DNA from: Sphingomonas sp. Leaf242
GTDB lineage: Bacteria; Pseudomonadota; Alphaproteobacteria; Sphingomonadales; Sphingomonadaceae
Reading direction: 5' to 3'
NCBI RefSeq assembly: GCF_001422045.1
Contig: NZ_LMLW01000001.1
Coordinates: forward strand, 504,972-568,971
DNA: 64,000 bases
Numbering within the stretch: position 1 is the first letter of the stretch; every line of letters starts with the position of its first letter. Shown one piece after another: positions 16,783 through 25,945 of the stretch. Position numbers and translations under genes: made by a program. Below the pieces are notes generated by a model, which had not been told where the DNA came from, ran no database searches, and saw nothing but the letters and a program-made list of their open reading frames with translations.

Positions 16783-17930
16783 GGATCGAGAGGATCGCGC
16801 GGATCTTGGCGCAGCGATAGCCGCGACGGCCGGAATTCGAGATCGTACACCGACAGCCGCCGGCCCACCGCACCCGGTAGATATCCAAGCTCCGCGCGGT
16901 TGCGGTCGGTGAACGTCGCGCTCTCGATATACTTGCTCTGCTCGGCGTCGGTGACGATCAGCGTCGGCCGGTCGAGCGGGATGCCGAGCGCGACCATCCG
17001 CCGCGTCGCGTTGCGCAAATTCGTGGTCGTGTGCCGCGCATACGGCTCCAGGATCACGTGGTCGGCGGGAATGCCGTAGCGCTCGATCAGCGCGCGGCGG
17101 ATCTCGACCGCCTCGACGAACCGCGTGCCGCGCGGGTGGACCGCGCTGCCCGAAACCAGGATGAACGGCGCGAGACCCTGGCGATAGCGTTGCGCGGCGA
17201 GCAGCGCGTGGAGCTTGCTGCGGGGGCTCAGCACCGTCGCGCTGTCCTCGGGGCCGACGCCGGGGACGATCAGCAGCGAGTAGCGGTACGCGCTCCAGTT
17301 CGTCCGCGCCGCCACCGCTTGGGCGCGCGCATTCTCGCGCTGATCGAGCGGGTCGAACCGCGTCGCCGCGGTCGCATCGTTTGCGTCGAGCAGCGCCACC
17401 GCCAGCCGCACGCTCGCGGCGATCGTGTCCGGCCGTGCCTGCGATGCCGCCCGCGCGGTATCGATCGCGACCTTCACGCTGTCGGCAAAGAAGGGCGTAT
17501 CGGCCGCGAAGACCGGCCCGTCGATCTTCGGATAGCGCCCCGGCAGCCCCAGTCCGTAAACCCGCAGGACGACGTTCAGCGCTTCCAGCTCCTGGTCGAC
17601 CCCCGCCGCCACCGACAGGTCCGCATTCTGCCGCACGCCAGCCTTCCCCAGCCGCGCCACCGCTGCCGCGACCGCCGCCCGGTCCTGATCGCTCCACATC
17701 GTCGCCTCGACGACGCACGCCGGCCCGTCGCCACACGCGGCAATCCGCGCCGCCCGCGCCCGCGTGTCGAGGCCCGGCAACCGGCCGAGCGCGCTCAGCA
17801 TCGGGAACAGCCGCTGCGACAGGCCTTCGGCAACGGTATCCGTCACCGCTACCGGAGCGGTAGTCTCCGCCCACACCGGGGCGGCCGCCGTCATCGCCAG
17901 CGCCGCAAGCATCAAACGCAGCCCCGTCAC
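16779..17930 (-). CDS. Exported YdcF-like DUF218 domain protein
   Basis: 383 residues. Residues 1-21 form a signal peptide (AAAPVWAE), residues ~22-200 are an alpha-helical region without a recognised family, and ~205-360 form a DUF218/YdcF-type domain: YSLLIVPGVGP, SPRSKLHALLAAQRYRQG, FILVSGSAVHPRG, ALIERYGIPADHVILEP, TTTNLRNATRRM and PTLIVTDAEQS. DUF218 proteins such as YdcF and SanA are linked to envelope functions, but their reaction is unsettled. The ATG at 17930 overlaps the TBDR stop and its own stop overlaps the GH92 start, so it is translationally coupled on both sides. A periplasmic role in handling the mannoside is inferred from this. Confidence 0.8.
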   Translation of the reverse strand: MTGLRLMLAALAMTAAAPVWAETTAPVAVTDTVAEGLSQRLFPMLSALGRLPGLDTRARAARIAACGDGPACVVEATMWSDQDRAAVAAAVARLGKAGVRQNADLSVAAGVDQELEALNVVLRVYGLGLPGRYPKIDGPVFAADTPFFADSVKVAIDTARAASQARPDTIAASVRLAVALLDANDATAATRFDPLDQRENARAQAVAARTNWSAYRYSLLIVPGVGPEDSATVLSPRSKLHALLAAQRYRQGLAPFILVSGSAVHPRGTRFVEAVEIRRALIERYGIPADHVILEPYARHTTTNLRNATRRMVALGIPLDRPTLIVTDAEQSKYIESATFTDRNRAELGYLPGAVGRRLSVYDLEFRPSRLSLRQDPRDPLDP

Positions 17931-20482
17931 CAGGACTTGCTGACCACGAGGCGAACGTTGCGGCCGAAGATCGGACGGCCATAGATCGCGTCAGCGGTGC
18001 CCTGGCCGCTCAGCTGGTCGGTGCGGGTATTGCCTTCGGTCAGGCCCTTCGCGTTGAACAGATTGTCGCCGACGACCTGCATCTGCCACGTGTCGTGGGT
18101 CAGCGTCATGCCCGCACCGACCGTCTGGTACGAAGGCAGCGCGGTGTTGTTGAAGAAGTCGACATAGCGTTTGCCGGTATATTCGTAGCGGCCGTACAGC
18201 TGCACCGCATTGCCCGCGACGTCGAAGTCGACCGAGGGGCGGATGTTGCCATAGATCTTGGGCTCGCGGACGATCTGGTTGCCTTCGACGGCGCCGGCGC
18301 TTGCGCCATTGGCGTTGGTCAGGCTCTTGTACTGCGGATCGCTGACCGTCAGCGCGCCGGTCACTGCGAAGCCGTGCGGCAGCGCGAGGTTGCCGTCGAT
18401 CTCGATGCCCTTGATCTCGGCCTTGCCGATGAACGGCACCGACTGGTCGTTGCGGCCGGTGACCGGGTCGAGCGCGACGAACGACGCATTGAGCGGATCG
18501 TAGCGCGTATAGAAGCCGATCAGGTACAGATAAGACCGGCCAAACGCCGCCTTCAGACCGACCTCGTACTGGTTCGCCTTAGAGGTGATGATCGTCGGGT
18601 TGATCTGGTACGTCACCTGCGTCGACGGCGGTGTCTCGAGATGCGAGGCACGCGCGTAGGCGCCGAGATGCTGCGTGACGTCGTAGTTGATGCCGCCCGT
18701 CCAGTTGGTGATGCTCGGGCTCAGCTTGGAATTGATGATCTGGCCGGTGAACGCGCGCACCGCGTTGTCGGCCAGCGTGTTCGGATCGCCGAGATTGGCG
18801 GACGTCGTCGCGAACGCAGAGCCCTTGAAGCTGTAGCGCTCATGGCGGATGCCGCCGTCCAGCGTCAGGCCCTTGACCAGTTCCCACGTGTCGTTGGCGT
18901 AGAGCGCGTACATCGAGGCGTCGGTGTTGCCGCGGTTGAGCGTGGTCGTATAGCGCAGCACGCCGTTGTCGGTGATCGAACCGACCGCCTGGCCCGCGGC
19001 GTTGTACGCGATCAGGTCGAGCGTGCGCGGCTTGCCCTTCACCTCGAGCAGATAGTCCTGATACGCGACCTCGTTGGTTTCGCCGTACAGGCTGCCATAC
19101 ACGCCGACACGCAGGTCATGCGTGCCGAACCCGGTCGCGATCGACCGCGTGACGCTGAGATCGCCTTGCGTCGAATAATATTTCGAGACGACGTCGCGGA
19201 ACTGCGCCGGCACGACGAGGCCGGAGGCGGCGTTGGGATCATAGACCTGCGCGCCGTTGGTGCCGGCAATCGCGTAGCCGAGTCGCGTCACGCCCGCGCC
19301 GAATGCTGTCCTTGCCGCAGTCAGGTTGCTGGCGGCAAAGGCGTTGGCGTCCGACGGGTTGCTGGTCGAATAGAGCGCGTCGAAATGCAGCTTGCCGACG
19401 CTGACGCCACCCTTCGCCGCGACCTTCCAGCCGTCGTAGTCCGCGTCGTACTGCACGCCGACATTGCCGAACTGCGTGTGGCGACCATTGCCGAGATCGG
19501 CATTGACGTTGCGCGTCGTGCCGTCGGCCTCGCGGAAGCGGATATCGGCGTTGCGCAGCGCGGGCGAGTTCATCGTGCCGCTGAAGAAATCGATATACTG
19601 GTTGAGCGACTTGCTCGGATCGCGCGGGTCGGCGGTCGGGATCGGCAGGTAGAACACGTTGTGGTCGTTCAGGTAGTTGCCCGAGATCCGCAGCGATCCG
19701 TTGCTGAAGTCGTGTTTGATATTGCCGCGGATCTGGCCACCGCGATCGTTGGGGAAGCCGTTGTCGCGGTAGCCGTCGTGATGACGGATGAACCCGCCGA
19801 TCGCGTAATAGGTCGAATCGTCGATCGGCCCCGCTTGATACGCGTCGAGCCGGTAGAGGCCGGTGTCGCCGAGCGTCACCTGCGCCTTGCCGCGCGTCGT
19901 ATCGGTGCCCGACACGGTGATGTTGTTGACGATCGCGGCGGCATAGCTCGCATAGACCGGGGCAGGGCCGCCACGCACGACCTCGACGCGCTGCGTCATC
20001 AGGTCGAACCGGTTGATGCTGTCACCGCGGAAGAAGTTGCCGTCATTCTCGTGGAACATCGGCAGGCCGTCCTGCTGGAACGTGACGAGGCCACCGTCGC
20101 TCGGCAGACCGCGCAGGCGGATGATGTTCTGGACCTCGCCGCCGGTGTTCTCGACTGCGAACCCGGGCAGCTTGCCGAGCAGATCGGCGAAGTTGATCGG
20201 CGCGAGCTTCTGGATGTCGGCGTTGCTGAGCGAGTTTACCGCGTAGGACACGTCGAAGCGGCGCTGCTGACGCGCGGAGCCGGTTACGATGATGTCGCTG
20301 CCGGTTTCGGGCGTCGCCGCGTCCGGTGCAGGTGCGGACGGGGCCTGCGTTGCGGACGCGTCGTCGGTCGACGCGGTCGTCGGTGCAGGCGTCGTCGAAG
20401 CAGATTGGGCCCAGGCCGGCGTGTACGCCATCATGCCGAGTGCGATCAGTGCGCAGCCACCGCGCAAGCGAGTCTTCGTCAT
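17927..20482 (-). CDS. TonB-dependent receptor of the GH92 operon
   Basis: 851-residue outer-membrane receptor. Start ATG at 20482 gives the signal peptide MTKTRLRGGCALIALGMMAY... ending PAWAQ; the frame opens 18 codons further upstream but lacks support. After an Ala/Thr/Pro/Asp-rich linker comes the plug (DIIVTGSARQQRRFDVSYAV, FADLLGKLPGFAVENTGGE, IRLRGLPSDGG), then the barrel ending in NVRLVVSKSW. Plug wording differs from the other three TBDRs in the window, suggesting another subfamily. First gene of TBDR, DUF218, GH92 and GPH transporter, divergent from a ROK regulator across 124 bp. Import of a mannose-containing oligosaccharide is the contextual inference. Confidence 0.92.
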   Translation of the reverse strand: MTKTRLRGGCALIALGMMAYTPAWAQSASTTPAPTTASTDDASATQAPSAPAPDAATPETGSDIIVTGSARQQRRFDVSYAVNSLSNADIQKLAPINFADLLGKLPGFAVENTGGEVQNIIRLRGLPSDGGLVTFQQDGLPMFHENDGNFFRGDSINRFDLMTQRVEVVRGGPAPVYASYAAAIVNNITVSGTDTTRGKAQVTLGDTGLYRLDAYQAGPIDDSTYYAIGGFIRHHDGYRDNGFPNDRGGQIRGNIKHDFSNGSLRISGNYLNDHNVFYLPIPTADPRDPSKSLNQYIDFFSGTMNSPALRNADIRFREADGTTRNVNADLGNGRHTQFGNVGVQYDADYDGWKVAAKGGVSVGKLHFDALYSTSNPSDANAFAASNLTAARTAFGAGVTRLGYAIAGTNGAQVYDPNAASGLVVPAQFRDVVSKYYSTQGDLSVTRSIATGFGTHDLRVGVYGSLYGETNEVAYQDYLLEVKGKPRTLDLIAYNAAGQAVGSITDNGVLRYTTTLNRGNTDASMYALYANDTWELVKGLTLDGGIRHERYSFKGSAFATTSANLGDPNTLADNAVRAFTGQIINSKLSPSITNWTGGINYDVTQHLGAYARASHLETPPSTQVTYQINPTIITSKANQYEVGLKAAFGRSYLYLIGFYTRYDPLNASFVALDPVTGRNDQSVPFIGKAEIKGIEIDGNLALPHGFAVTGALTVSDPQYKSLTNANGASAGAVEGNQIVREPKIYGNIRPSVDFDVAGNAVQLYGRYEYTGKRYVDFFNNTALPSYQTVGAGMTLTHDTWQMQVVGDNLFNAKGLTEGNTRTDQLSGQGTADAIYGRPIFGRNVRLVVSKSW

Positions 20483-20538
20483 CAATTGGTTCCCACCCTG
20501 TGTCCTGACGCAGCCGCTGGGCGCGCAATGTGACAATT

Positions 20539-20564
20539 TTAATTAATTTCACGAAATAAACTAA
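20539..20564. promoter_or_regulatory. AT-rich palindromic operator, ROK-type candidate
   Basis: In otherwise GC-rich DNA, TTAATTAATTT-CACG-AAATAAACTAA forms an inverted repeat (9 of 11 arm positions) with the perfect core ATTTC-AC-GAAAT. TTATTT/AAATAA arms are characteristic of NagC/Mlc-type ROK operators. It is 57 bp upstream of the TBDR start and 42 bp upstream of the ROK gene. Confidence 0.55.
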
Positions 20565-20606
20565 TGGTGTAGCCGATTGTCGTGAAAGCGTGCGGAGGTG
20601 TCACAC

Positions 20607-21716
20607 ATGAGGCTCAGGCTGGACGACGACGAGCGCCGGATCATGCAGGTGCTGCGATCGACGGGCTCCCGGTCGCGCAAGCAGTTGGCGGTCGATCTCG
20701 CGATGAGCGCATCGAAGCTTACCCGGCTGTCGAGCAACCTGCTGGCGCACGGCCTGATCGAGGAGTGTGCGACCGCGGATGCCGTCACGCCAGGGCGCCC
20801 GGCCGTCCCGCTGCGGATATCGCCGCAGGCGGGCTATGCGGTCGGCGCGATGCTGCACCGCGGGCTGATCGAGGTGGCGCTGGTCGATTATGCCGGCGGC
20901 GTGATCGCGCACAGCTCGCAACCGTTCGACGATCCCGACCCGCGCGTGTTCGCCGCGTGCGTAACCGCGACGATGCACGATCTGGCGATCGCGAACCGCC
21001 TGTTGGGCCGGCGGCTGCTGGGGGTCGGGATCGGCGTCCCCGGATCTTCGACGTCGCCCGAGGGGAACAAGCGCTGGACGGTGGACAGCCTGGCGGTGTG
21101 GCGCGGCATCGACCTCAAGGCGCTGTTCGAGGAGCATATCGGCCACCCGGTCTGGATCGAGAACGATGCCAACGCCGCGGCGCTCGCGGAATATTATATC
21201 GGCGGCCTGATGCGACGCTGTTCGACCGCGGTGGTGATCCTGCTCGGCCACGGGATCGGCGCGGGCGTCATCATCGAAGGGCGTATCCTGCTGGGCGCGA
21301 TGGCGAGTGCCGGGGAGATCGGTTGTCTCTATCCCAGTACCGACGCGCGTCCCTCGACGCTCGATCTACTGGTGACGCTGCGCGCGGCGGGGTGCGCGAT
21401 CCATTCGCTGGTCGATTTCGACGCGGCGATCGCCGGGTACGAGGATGTCGTCGATCGTTGGGTGCGGCGCGCCGCCAGCCAGATCGCGGTGATCGTCAAC
21501 TGGGGCATCGCCTGGATCGACCCCGGCGAGTTCGTGATTTCCAGCCCGTTACCCAATCGCATCCTGACCGCGCTCGTCGAGCATATCGATTTCGCGGCGA
21601 TGCACATCGGCGATCACGTCGCCACGCCGCCGCGGATCTCGGTGTCCACGCTCGAAGGCGCCGCCGCGACGATCGGCGCCGCGCTGCTGCCGATCCACGC
21701 GACGACCGTGCCTTGA
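20607..21716 (+). CDS. ROK family transcriptional regulator (NagC/XylR type)
   Basis: 369-residue ROK repressor. ATG at 20607 is preferred because GGAGG (20594-20598) lies 8 bases before it; a GTG at 20598 is in frame but overlaps that site. Residues ~5-65 form a winged helix (SRSRKQLAVDLAMSASKLTR). The ROK sugar-kinase fold follows, with VWIENDANAAALAEYYIGG and ILLGHGIGAGVIIEG. The Cys-rich zinc motif usual after GEIG is missing (GEIGCLYPSTDA), so it is either a divergent regulator or one that senses its ligand without zinc. Divergent from the mannosidase operon, it probably represses that operon through the AT-rich palindrome between them. The inducing sugar is unknown. Confidence 0.88.
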   Translation: MRLRLDDDERRIMQVLRSTGSRSRKQLAVDLAMSASKLTRLSSNLLAHGLIEECATADAVTPGRPAVPLRISPQAGYAVGAMLHRGLIEVALVDYAGGVIAHSSQPFDDPDPRVFAACVTATMHDLAIANRLLGRRLLGVGIGVPGSSTSPEGNKRWTVDSLAVWRGIDLKALFEEHIGHPVWIENDANAAALAEYYIGGLMRRCSTAVVILLGHGIGAGVIIEGRILLGAMASAGEIGCLYPSTDARPSTLDLLVTLRAAGCAIHSLVDFDAAIAGYEDVVDRWVRRAASQIAVIVNWGIAWIDPGEFVISSPLPNRILTALVEHIDFAAMHIGDHVATPPRISVSTLEGAAATIGAALLPIHATTVP

Positions 21717-21789
21717 TCCGGCGAACCCACTTGCGGGCAGGGGGGGGCGATCGACAATCGGTGTGATGCGCGAGATCCGTTCATATCCT

Positions 21790-21883
21790 GTCATCCCCGC
21801 GGAGGCGGGGACCCAGATGCTCAAACGGTCGCGATCATATCGCGAGGTTTGCCAGTATGGGTTCCCGCCTGCGCGGGAATGAC
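21790..21883. repeat. REPIN-like palindromic doublet, type 2
   Basis: Two 25-bp inverted arms (21790-21814, 21859-21883; 22 of 25 positions match) are separated by 44 bp, the same spacing as in the doublet at 16.6 kb. Each arm folds on itself: CCCCGC-GGAG-GCGGGG and TTCCCGC-CTGC-GCGGGAA. It occupies the 244-bp convergent intergenic region between the ROK gene and the S9 peptidase gene. Confidence 0.8.
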
Positions 21884-21960
21884 GATTGCATGTTTGACAG
21901 GAACAAGCGCCCACGCACGTTCCACGCTGAGTGCCGATCCGAAGGTCTCCCCCGACGCCG

Positions 21961-23868
21961 TTAGCGCGCCGCCTTCACATAGCGGTCGAACCACGCGATC
22001 GCCCGCTGGCGCACGTCCGCGGACTGTTCGGGCCCGGTCACGCAATGCCCGGCATCGGGGTAGATCACCAGGCTGACTGGGACGTTGCGGTCCTTCAGCG
22101 CGTGCCACCATTCGATCGACTGCGTCGGTGGCACCTCGATGTCGCGCTCGCCGACATAGATGAAGGTCGGCGTCTTCGCGCGCTTGGCCTGGTAGATCGC
22201 CGAGACGTCCTCATACGCCTTCATGTCGTCGTACATCGACTTGCCGAAGAACGGCAGCAGCCACTGGTCGATACCGTTGGTGCCGTAATAGCTGACCCAG
22301 TTCGACAGCCCGGCACCCGCGACGATGCCCTTGAAGCGATCGGTCTGCGTATTCGCCCACATCGCCATGAACCCGCCATAGCTGCATCCGCCCAGACCGA
22401 GGCGCTTGTCGTCGACCGGTGCGACGCGCTCGACCGCGTCGATTCCGGCGAGGATATCGCGCAGATCACCGCCGCCGAAATCGCGCTTGTTGGCGGCGGT
22501 GAATGCCTCGCCTTGGCCGTAGCTGCCGCGCGGATTGGGCAGGAACACGTAATAGCCGGCTTTCACCAGCGCCGCGTTGAGCGAGGTCGGGTACAAATAG
22601 TTCGGCGTGGAGGCCGCCGACGGCCCGCCGTGGACGATCGTGATCATCGGCGCCTTGCCGGTCGGTGCGACGCGGGGGGCAAGCAGCCAGCCCTGCACGT
22701 CATAGCCGTCGTTTTTCCAGCTTATGCTGCGCGCGGCGGCGAGGGCCGGGGCGGCGTCGTTGTCATGCGTGACCTGCTTCACCCCGGCGCCGGGGGCGAC
22801 GATCGAGCCCGCATAGATTGCCGGCGCGCGTTCGTAGTCCTGCACCACCGCAGCGGCGACCCGGCCATCCGCGGAAAATGCCGCGCGACCGTCGCCCGCC
22901 GCCGTACTGACGGGCTTTGCGAAGCCGGGGACGACCGGCTGGCCGGGTGTCAGCGTGCCGAACTGGACCTGGTCTCCCGCGAGCGTGACGACGCGCAGGC
23001 CCCCTCGGGTCCAGTCGATCGTCGTCACGGTGGACTTGGCACCCTGCGTGATGTTGCGCGGTGTCCCGCCGCCGAGACCGACCGTGTAGACGTCGCCGCC
23101 GATCGATCCGAAGTCGCTCATCAACCCGCCGATATAGGCGACCGACCGCCCGTCCGGCGAGACGCGCGGCTGGTTGATCTGCATCCCCGGCTTGGCGATC
23201 GCGCGAACCGCGCCGCTCTGCGCATCGATCGCATCGAGCGTTGCGACCCACCAGTTATTGTCGCCATTGCCTAGCGCGGTGGTCGCGACGAAACCGCGTC
23301 CGTCGGGCGTCCAGTCATATTCGTAGACATAGCGGCCGGCCGGCGACAGCGGCTTTACGGCCTCGTTGCTGCGCGTGATGTCGAACACGGCGAGGCGTTG
23401 CTCGTCGTTCTTCTCGCCGATCTCGCCGATCATCCGCACGCCCGCCTGCGTCGCGCCCGATTCCTTCGCGGCGCCCAGCGTCACCAGCAACGCGATCCGC
23501 TTGCCGTCGGGCGATACCCGCGGCGTCTGCGCGATGCCGCCGATCGTCGCGATGGTGCGCGTCGTCTTGGCATCGGCATAGGTCAGGCGCACCGTGCCCG
23601 CGGTGGTGTCGCGGCTGAGGAACACCAGATCGCCGTTCGGGGCGAACGTCAGTCCGGCATAGCTGCACGTCGGGCACGGATCGATCGCCCGCAGCACGTG
23701 GCCATCGGCGGCGGCGCGGATCGTCACGACATTGTGACCGCCATTGCCCTCGATCGTCGCCATCCGGTCGCCCGCCGCGGACAACGCCAGACCGCCATAT
23801 TGATGCAGCGTCTGCGCGGAGGCCGGCGCGGCGGCGGCGAGAAGGGCAACGGCAAGGGTCAGGCGCAT
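21961..23868 (-). CDS. S9 family prolyl oligopeptidase-like peptidase, secreted
   Basis: 635-residue S9-family serine peptidase (acylaminoacyl or dipeptidyl peptidase type). Start ATG at 23868 gives the signal peptide MRLTLAVALLAAAAPASAQ; the longer frame upstream adds 20 unsupported residues. Residues ~20-370 are a WD40-like/TolB-like beta-propeller (SPDGKRIALL, VSPDGRSVAYIGG repeats). The C-terminal alpha/beta-hydrolase carries GGCSYGG with Ser ~496, GERDIEVPP with Asp ~576 and DAGHCV with His ~608. Monocistronic as far as can be seen, convergent to the ROK gene across a REPIN. Its peptide substrate and any link with the neighbouring glycan loci are unknown. Confidence 0.9.
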   Translation of the reverse strand: MRLTLAVALLAAAAPASAQTLHQYGGLALSAAGDRMATIEGNGGHNVVTIRAAADGHVLRAIDPCPTCSYAGLTFAPNGDLVFLSRDTTAGTVRLTYADAKTTRTIATIGGIAQTPRVSPDGKRIALLVTLGAAKESGATQAGVRMIGEIGEKNDEQRLAVFDITRSNEAVKPLSPAGRYVYEYDWTPDGRGFVATTALGNGDNNWWVATLDAIDAQSGAVRAIAKPGMQINQPRVSPDGRSVAYIGGLMSDFGSIGGDVYTVGLGGGTPRNITQGAKSTVTTIDWTRGGLRVVTLAGDQVQFGTLTPGQPVVPGFAKPVSTAAGDGRAAFSADGRVAAAVVQDYERAPAIYAGSIVAPGAGVKQVTHDNDAAPALAAARSISWKNDGYDVQGWLLAPRVAPTGKAPMITIVHGGPSAASTPNYLYPTSLNAALVKAGYYVFLPNPRGSYGQGEAFTAANKRDFGGGDLRDILAGIDAVERVAPVDDKRLGLGGCSYGGFMAMWANTQTDRFKGIVAGAGLSNWVSYYGTNGIDQWLLPFFGKSMYDDMKAYEDVSAIYQAKRAKTPTFIYVGERDIEVPPTQSIEWWHALKDRNVPVSLVIYPDAGHCVTGPEQSADVRQRAIAWFDRYVKAAR

Positions 23869-23983
23869 CGAAAGCTCCGGCAGACGGCAAGGTGTCGCCA
23901 TGCTTACCGCGTCCACCTCAACCCGCAAGCGGCGACGCGCGGACCGGATCGAACATCGAATCGCCGCGATGCCGGTTGGTGCG

Positions 23984-25945
23984 TCAGGCCGCCCCGCGCG
24001 CGACCTTCCAATAGGTCGCGTACCGCTCGTGCGCGATGCGGTGATACGGGATCAGGCGGATCGGCTGCCCCTCGGCCGATACCGTCTTGAACTCGAGCGG
24101 GCTCGGGCCGGGCTTTACCGTCGCAGCGAGCGTGTCGGGATCGCCGGCCAGGTCGGGTGCGGTGAACGGCGTGGCGTTATACTCGCCGTATTTGCGTTCG
24201 CTGACGATGATGTCCGATCCCGGCGCCAGTCCTTCGCGTCCGAGTGCGCCGGCGAGTACCAGCGGGCCGTAGGTGAAGGCGACGATGTCGGGTGCGGCGG
24301 GCGCGCGTTGGACCGCGACCTCCATCGCCAGCCGCAGGTCGACCCGGTCGCCGTCGCGCCACGTTCGCGCGACGTCGACATAGCTGCCGGGCGCGGTCGA
24401 TCGCGCGGTCTCGACGCCGTTGACCAGCACGACCGCGGTGTCGCTCCAGTGCGGATGCCGCAGTTTCAGCGTCGCGGTGGTCGGACGCTTCGAACTCCAG
24501 CGCAACGTCGTCGTGGGTGTCTCGGGAAAGCTCGTGGTTTGCGTGACGACCGCATCCTTGTCGCGCCACCGCACCGACGACGGCAGGAAGAGGTTGACGT
24601 AGAGCGCGTCGGCGCCGTGAAAATAGATCGAATCGCGGTATTTGACGTGGTTTTCCATGCCGGTGCCGGTGCAACACCAGAACGAGCGCTCCGGCGTGTG
24701 ATACAACTTCATGTAGCCGGGGCGGGCGCCCTGGAAATAGGTCGCCATGCCGCTGTCGGGATCCTGCGACGCGAGGATGCCGTTGTAGAGCGTACGCTCG
24801 TAGTAATCGGCATAGCCTGCCTGCGGATCGTGGAGGAACAGCGCCCGCGTCAGCTTCAGCATGTTGTGCTGGCAGCATGTCTCGGACCCCTTCGCGGAGA
24901 AGACGTGATCGGCGAAATCGGCCATCGGGAAGAAGTGTTCGTTGTCGCCGTGCCCGCCGGTGGCGAACGACCGGGTCCGCGCCACCGTCTGCCAGAAGAA
25001 CGCGGCCGCGACATGGTAGTCGGGGTTGCCGGTGATCTCCCACACCCGTTGATAGCCGATGATCTTGGGCAGTTGCGTGTTGGCATGCATGCCGTCGAGC
25101 ATGTCGCGGCGCTTGGCGAGCGGCGCCATGATCGCCTTCTGCGCGAACCGCTCCGCCGTCTGTTTGTAGTCGGCATTGCCGGTCATCGCGAACAGGTCGG
25201 CGAACACTTCGCTCATGCCGCCATGCTCGGTTTCGAGCATCGTCTCGAACTGCGCGTCGCTCAGCGGACGCGTCGCGATCACCGCCCAATCGGCGAATTT
25301 TAGCAGCACCGCGCGTGATGCTGCGCTGTCCGCCAGCATTGCCCCGTCACGCAGCCCGGCATAGACCTTGTGCAGGGTATACCACGGCACTCCGGTGATC
25401 GGCTCGCCCCGCAGATGCGCCGCGACCAGTTTCGCCCCGTCGGGGAATGCACAGATCAAACCGCTGTCCGCCGCCTTCTGACATGCAGCCAGTTCGCGCG
25501 CGATATAGTCGACCCTCCGCTTGTACACAGCATTGCCCGTCGACCGGTACGCCAGCGCGCACGCCGACAGGTAATGACCGAGCGTGTGCCCGTGGCAATT
25601 GATATCCGCCCAGGTCGGATCGGATTCCCATCCGCCATAGACGGGCGCCTTGGGCTTCAGCCCTGCGTTCACGCGAAAATTGTGGAGCATCCGGTCCGGC
25701 TGCAACGTCAGCAGATACGCCTCGGTCTTGCGCTGCGCCTGCAGGAAGGGACCGTCGCCCAATGTGACGTCGCCGAGATCGAACGGCATCACCGTCGCCG
25801 CCGGTCCTGACGCCAAGATCGGTGCCGGTGCTGCGACGGCGGACCGGGTGGCGGCCAGCAGCGCTCCCCCCGTCAGCGCCGCCGTCCCTGTCCCCACGAG
25901 AAAATCTCGACGGGACCTGCCCGCGCAACATCCATCCGCCAACAT
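23984..25945 (-). CDS. GH127 beta-L-arabinofuranosidase family protein (DUF1680)
   Basis: 653-residue GH127-family enzyme with a Tat-type signal (SRRDFLVGTGTAALTGG, residues 11-27). The (alpha/alpha)6-barrel blocks are present: INCHGHTLGHYLSACALAY, the ETCCQHNMLKL segment near 355 and FWCCTGTGMENHVKY near 424. In the characterised family member HypBA1 the Glu and Cys residues in these two segments bind zinc and the first Cys of the CC pair is the nucleophile; both are retained here. The enzyme releases beta-L-arabinofuranose from pectin or extensin-type glycans. GGAGAG precedes the ATG. Gene stands alone, divergent from the next TBDR across a 540-bp gap, which may be its uptake partner. Confidence 0.88.
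   Translation of the reverse strand: MLADGCCAGRSRRDFLVGTGTAALTGGALLAATRSAVAAPAPILASGPAATVMPFDLGDVTLGDGPFLQAQRKTEAYLLTLQPDRMLHNFRVNAGLKPKAPVYGGWESDPTWADINCHGHTLGHYLSACALAYRSTGNAVYKRRVDYIARELAACQKAADSGLICAFPDGAKLVAAHLRGEPITGVPWYTLHKVYAGLRDGAMLADSAASRAVLLKFADWAVIATRPLSDAQFETMLETEHGGMSEVFADLFAMTGNADYKQTAERFAQKAIMAPLAKRRDMLDGMHANTQLPKIIGYQRVWEITGNPDYHVAAAFFWQTVARTRSFATGGHGDNEHFFPMADFADHVFSAKGSETCCQHNMLKLTRALFLHDPQAGYADYYERTLYNGILASQDPDSGMATYFQGARPGYMKLYHTPERSFWCCTGTGMENHVKYRDSIYFHGADALYVNLFLPSSVRWRDKDAVVTQTTSFPETPTTTLRWSSKRPTTATLKLRHPHWSDTAVVLVNGVETARSTAPGSYVDVARTWRDGDRVDLRLAMEVAVQRAPAAPDIVAFTYGPLVLAGALGREGLAPGSDIIVSERKYGEYNATPFTAPDLAGDPDTLAATVKPGPSPLEFKTVSAEGQPIRLIPYHRIAHERYATYWKVARGAA

Noticed and set aside
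18095..20533. 812-codon rightward frame opposite the second TBDR
   Set aside because: Antisense shadow of a complete receptor, Val/Arg/Glu-rich low-complexity product.
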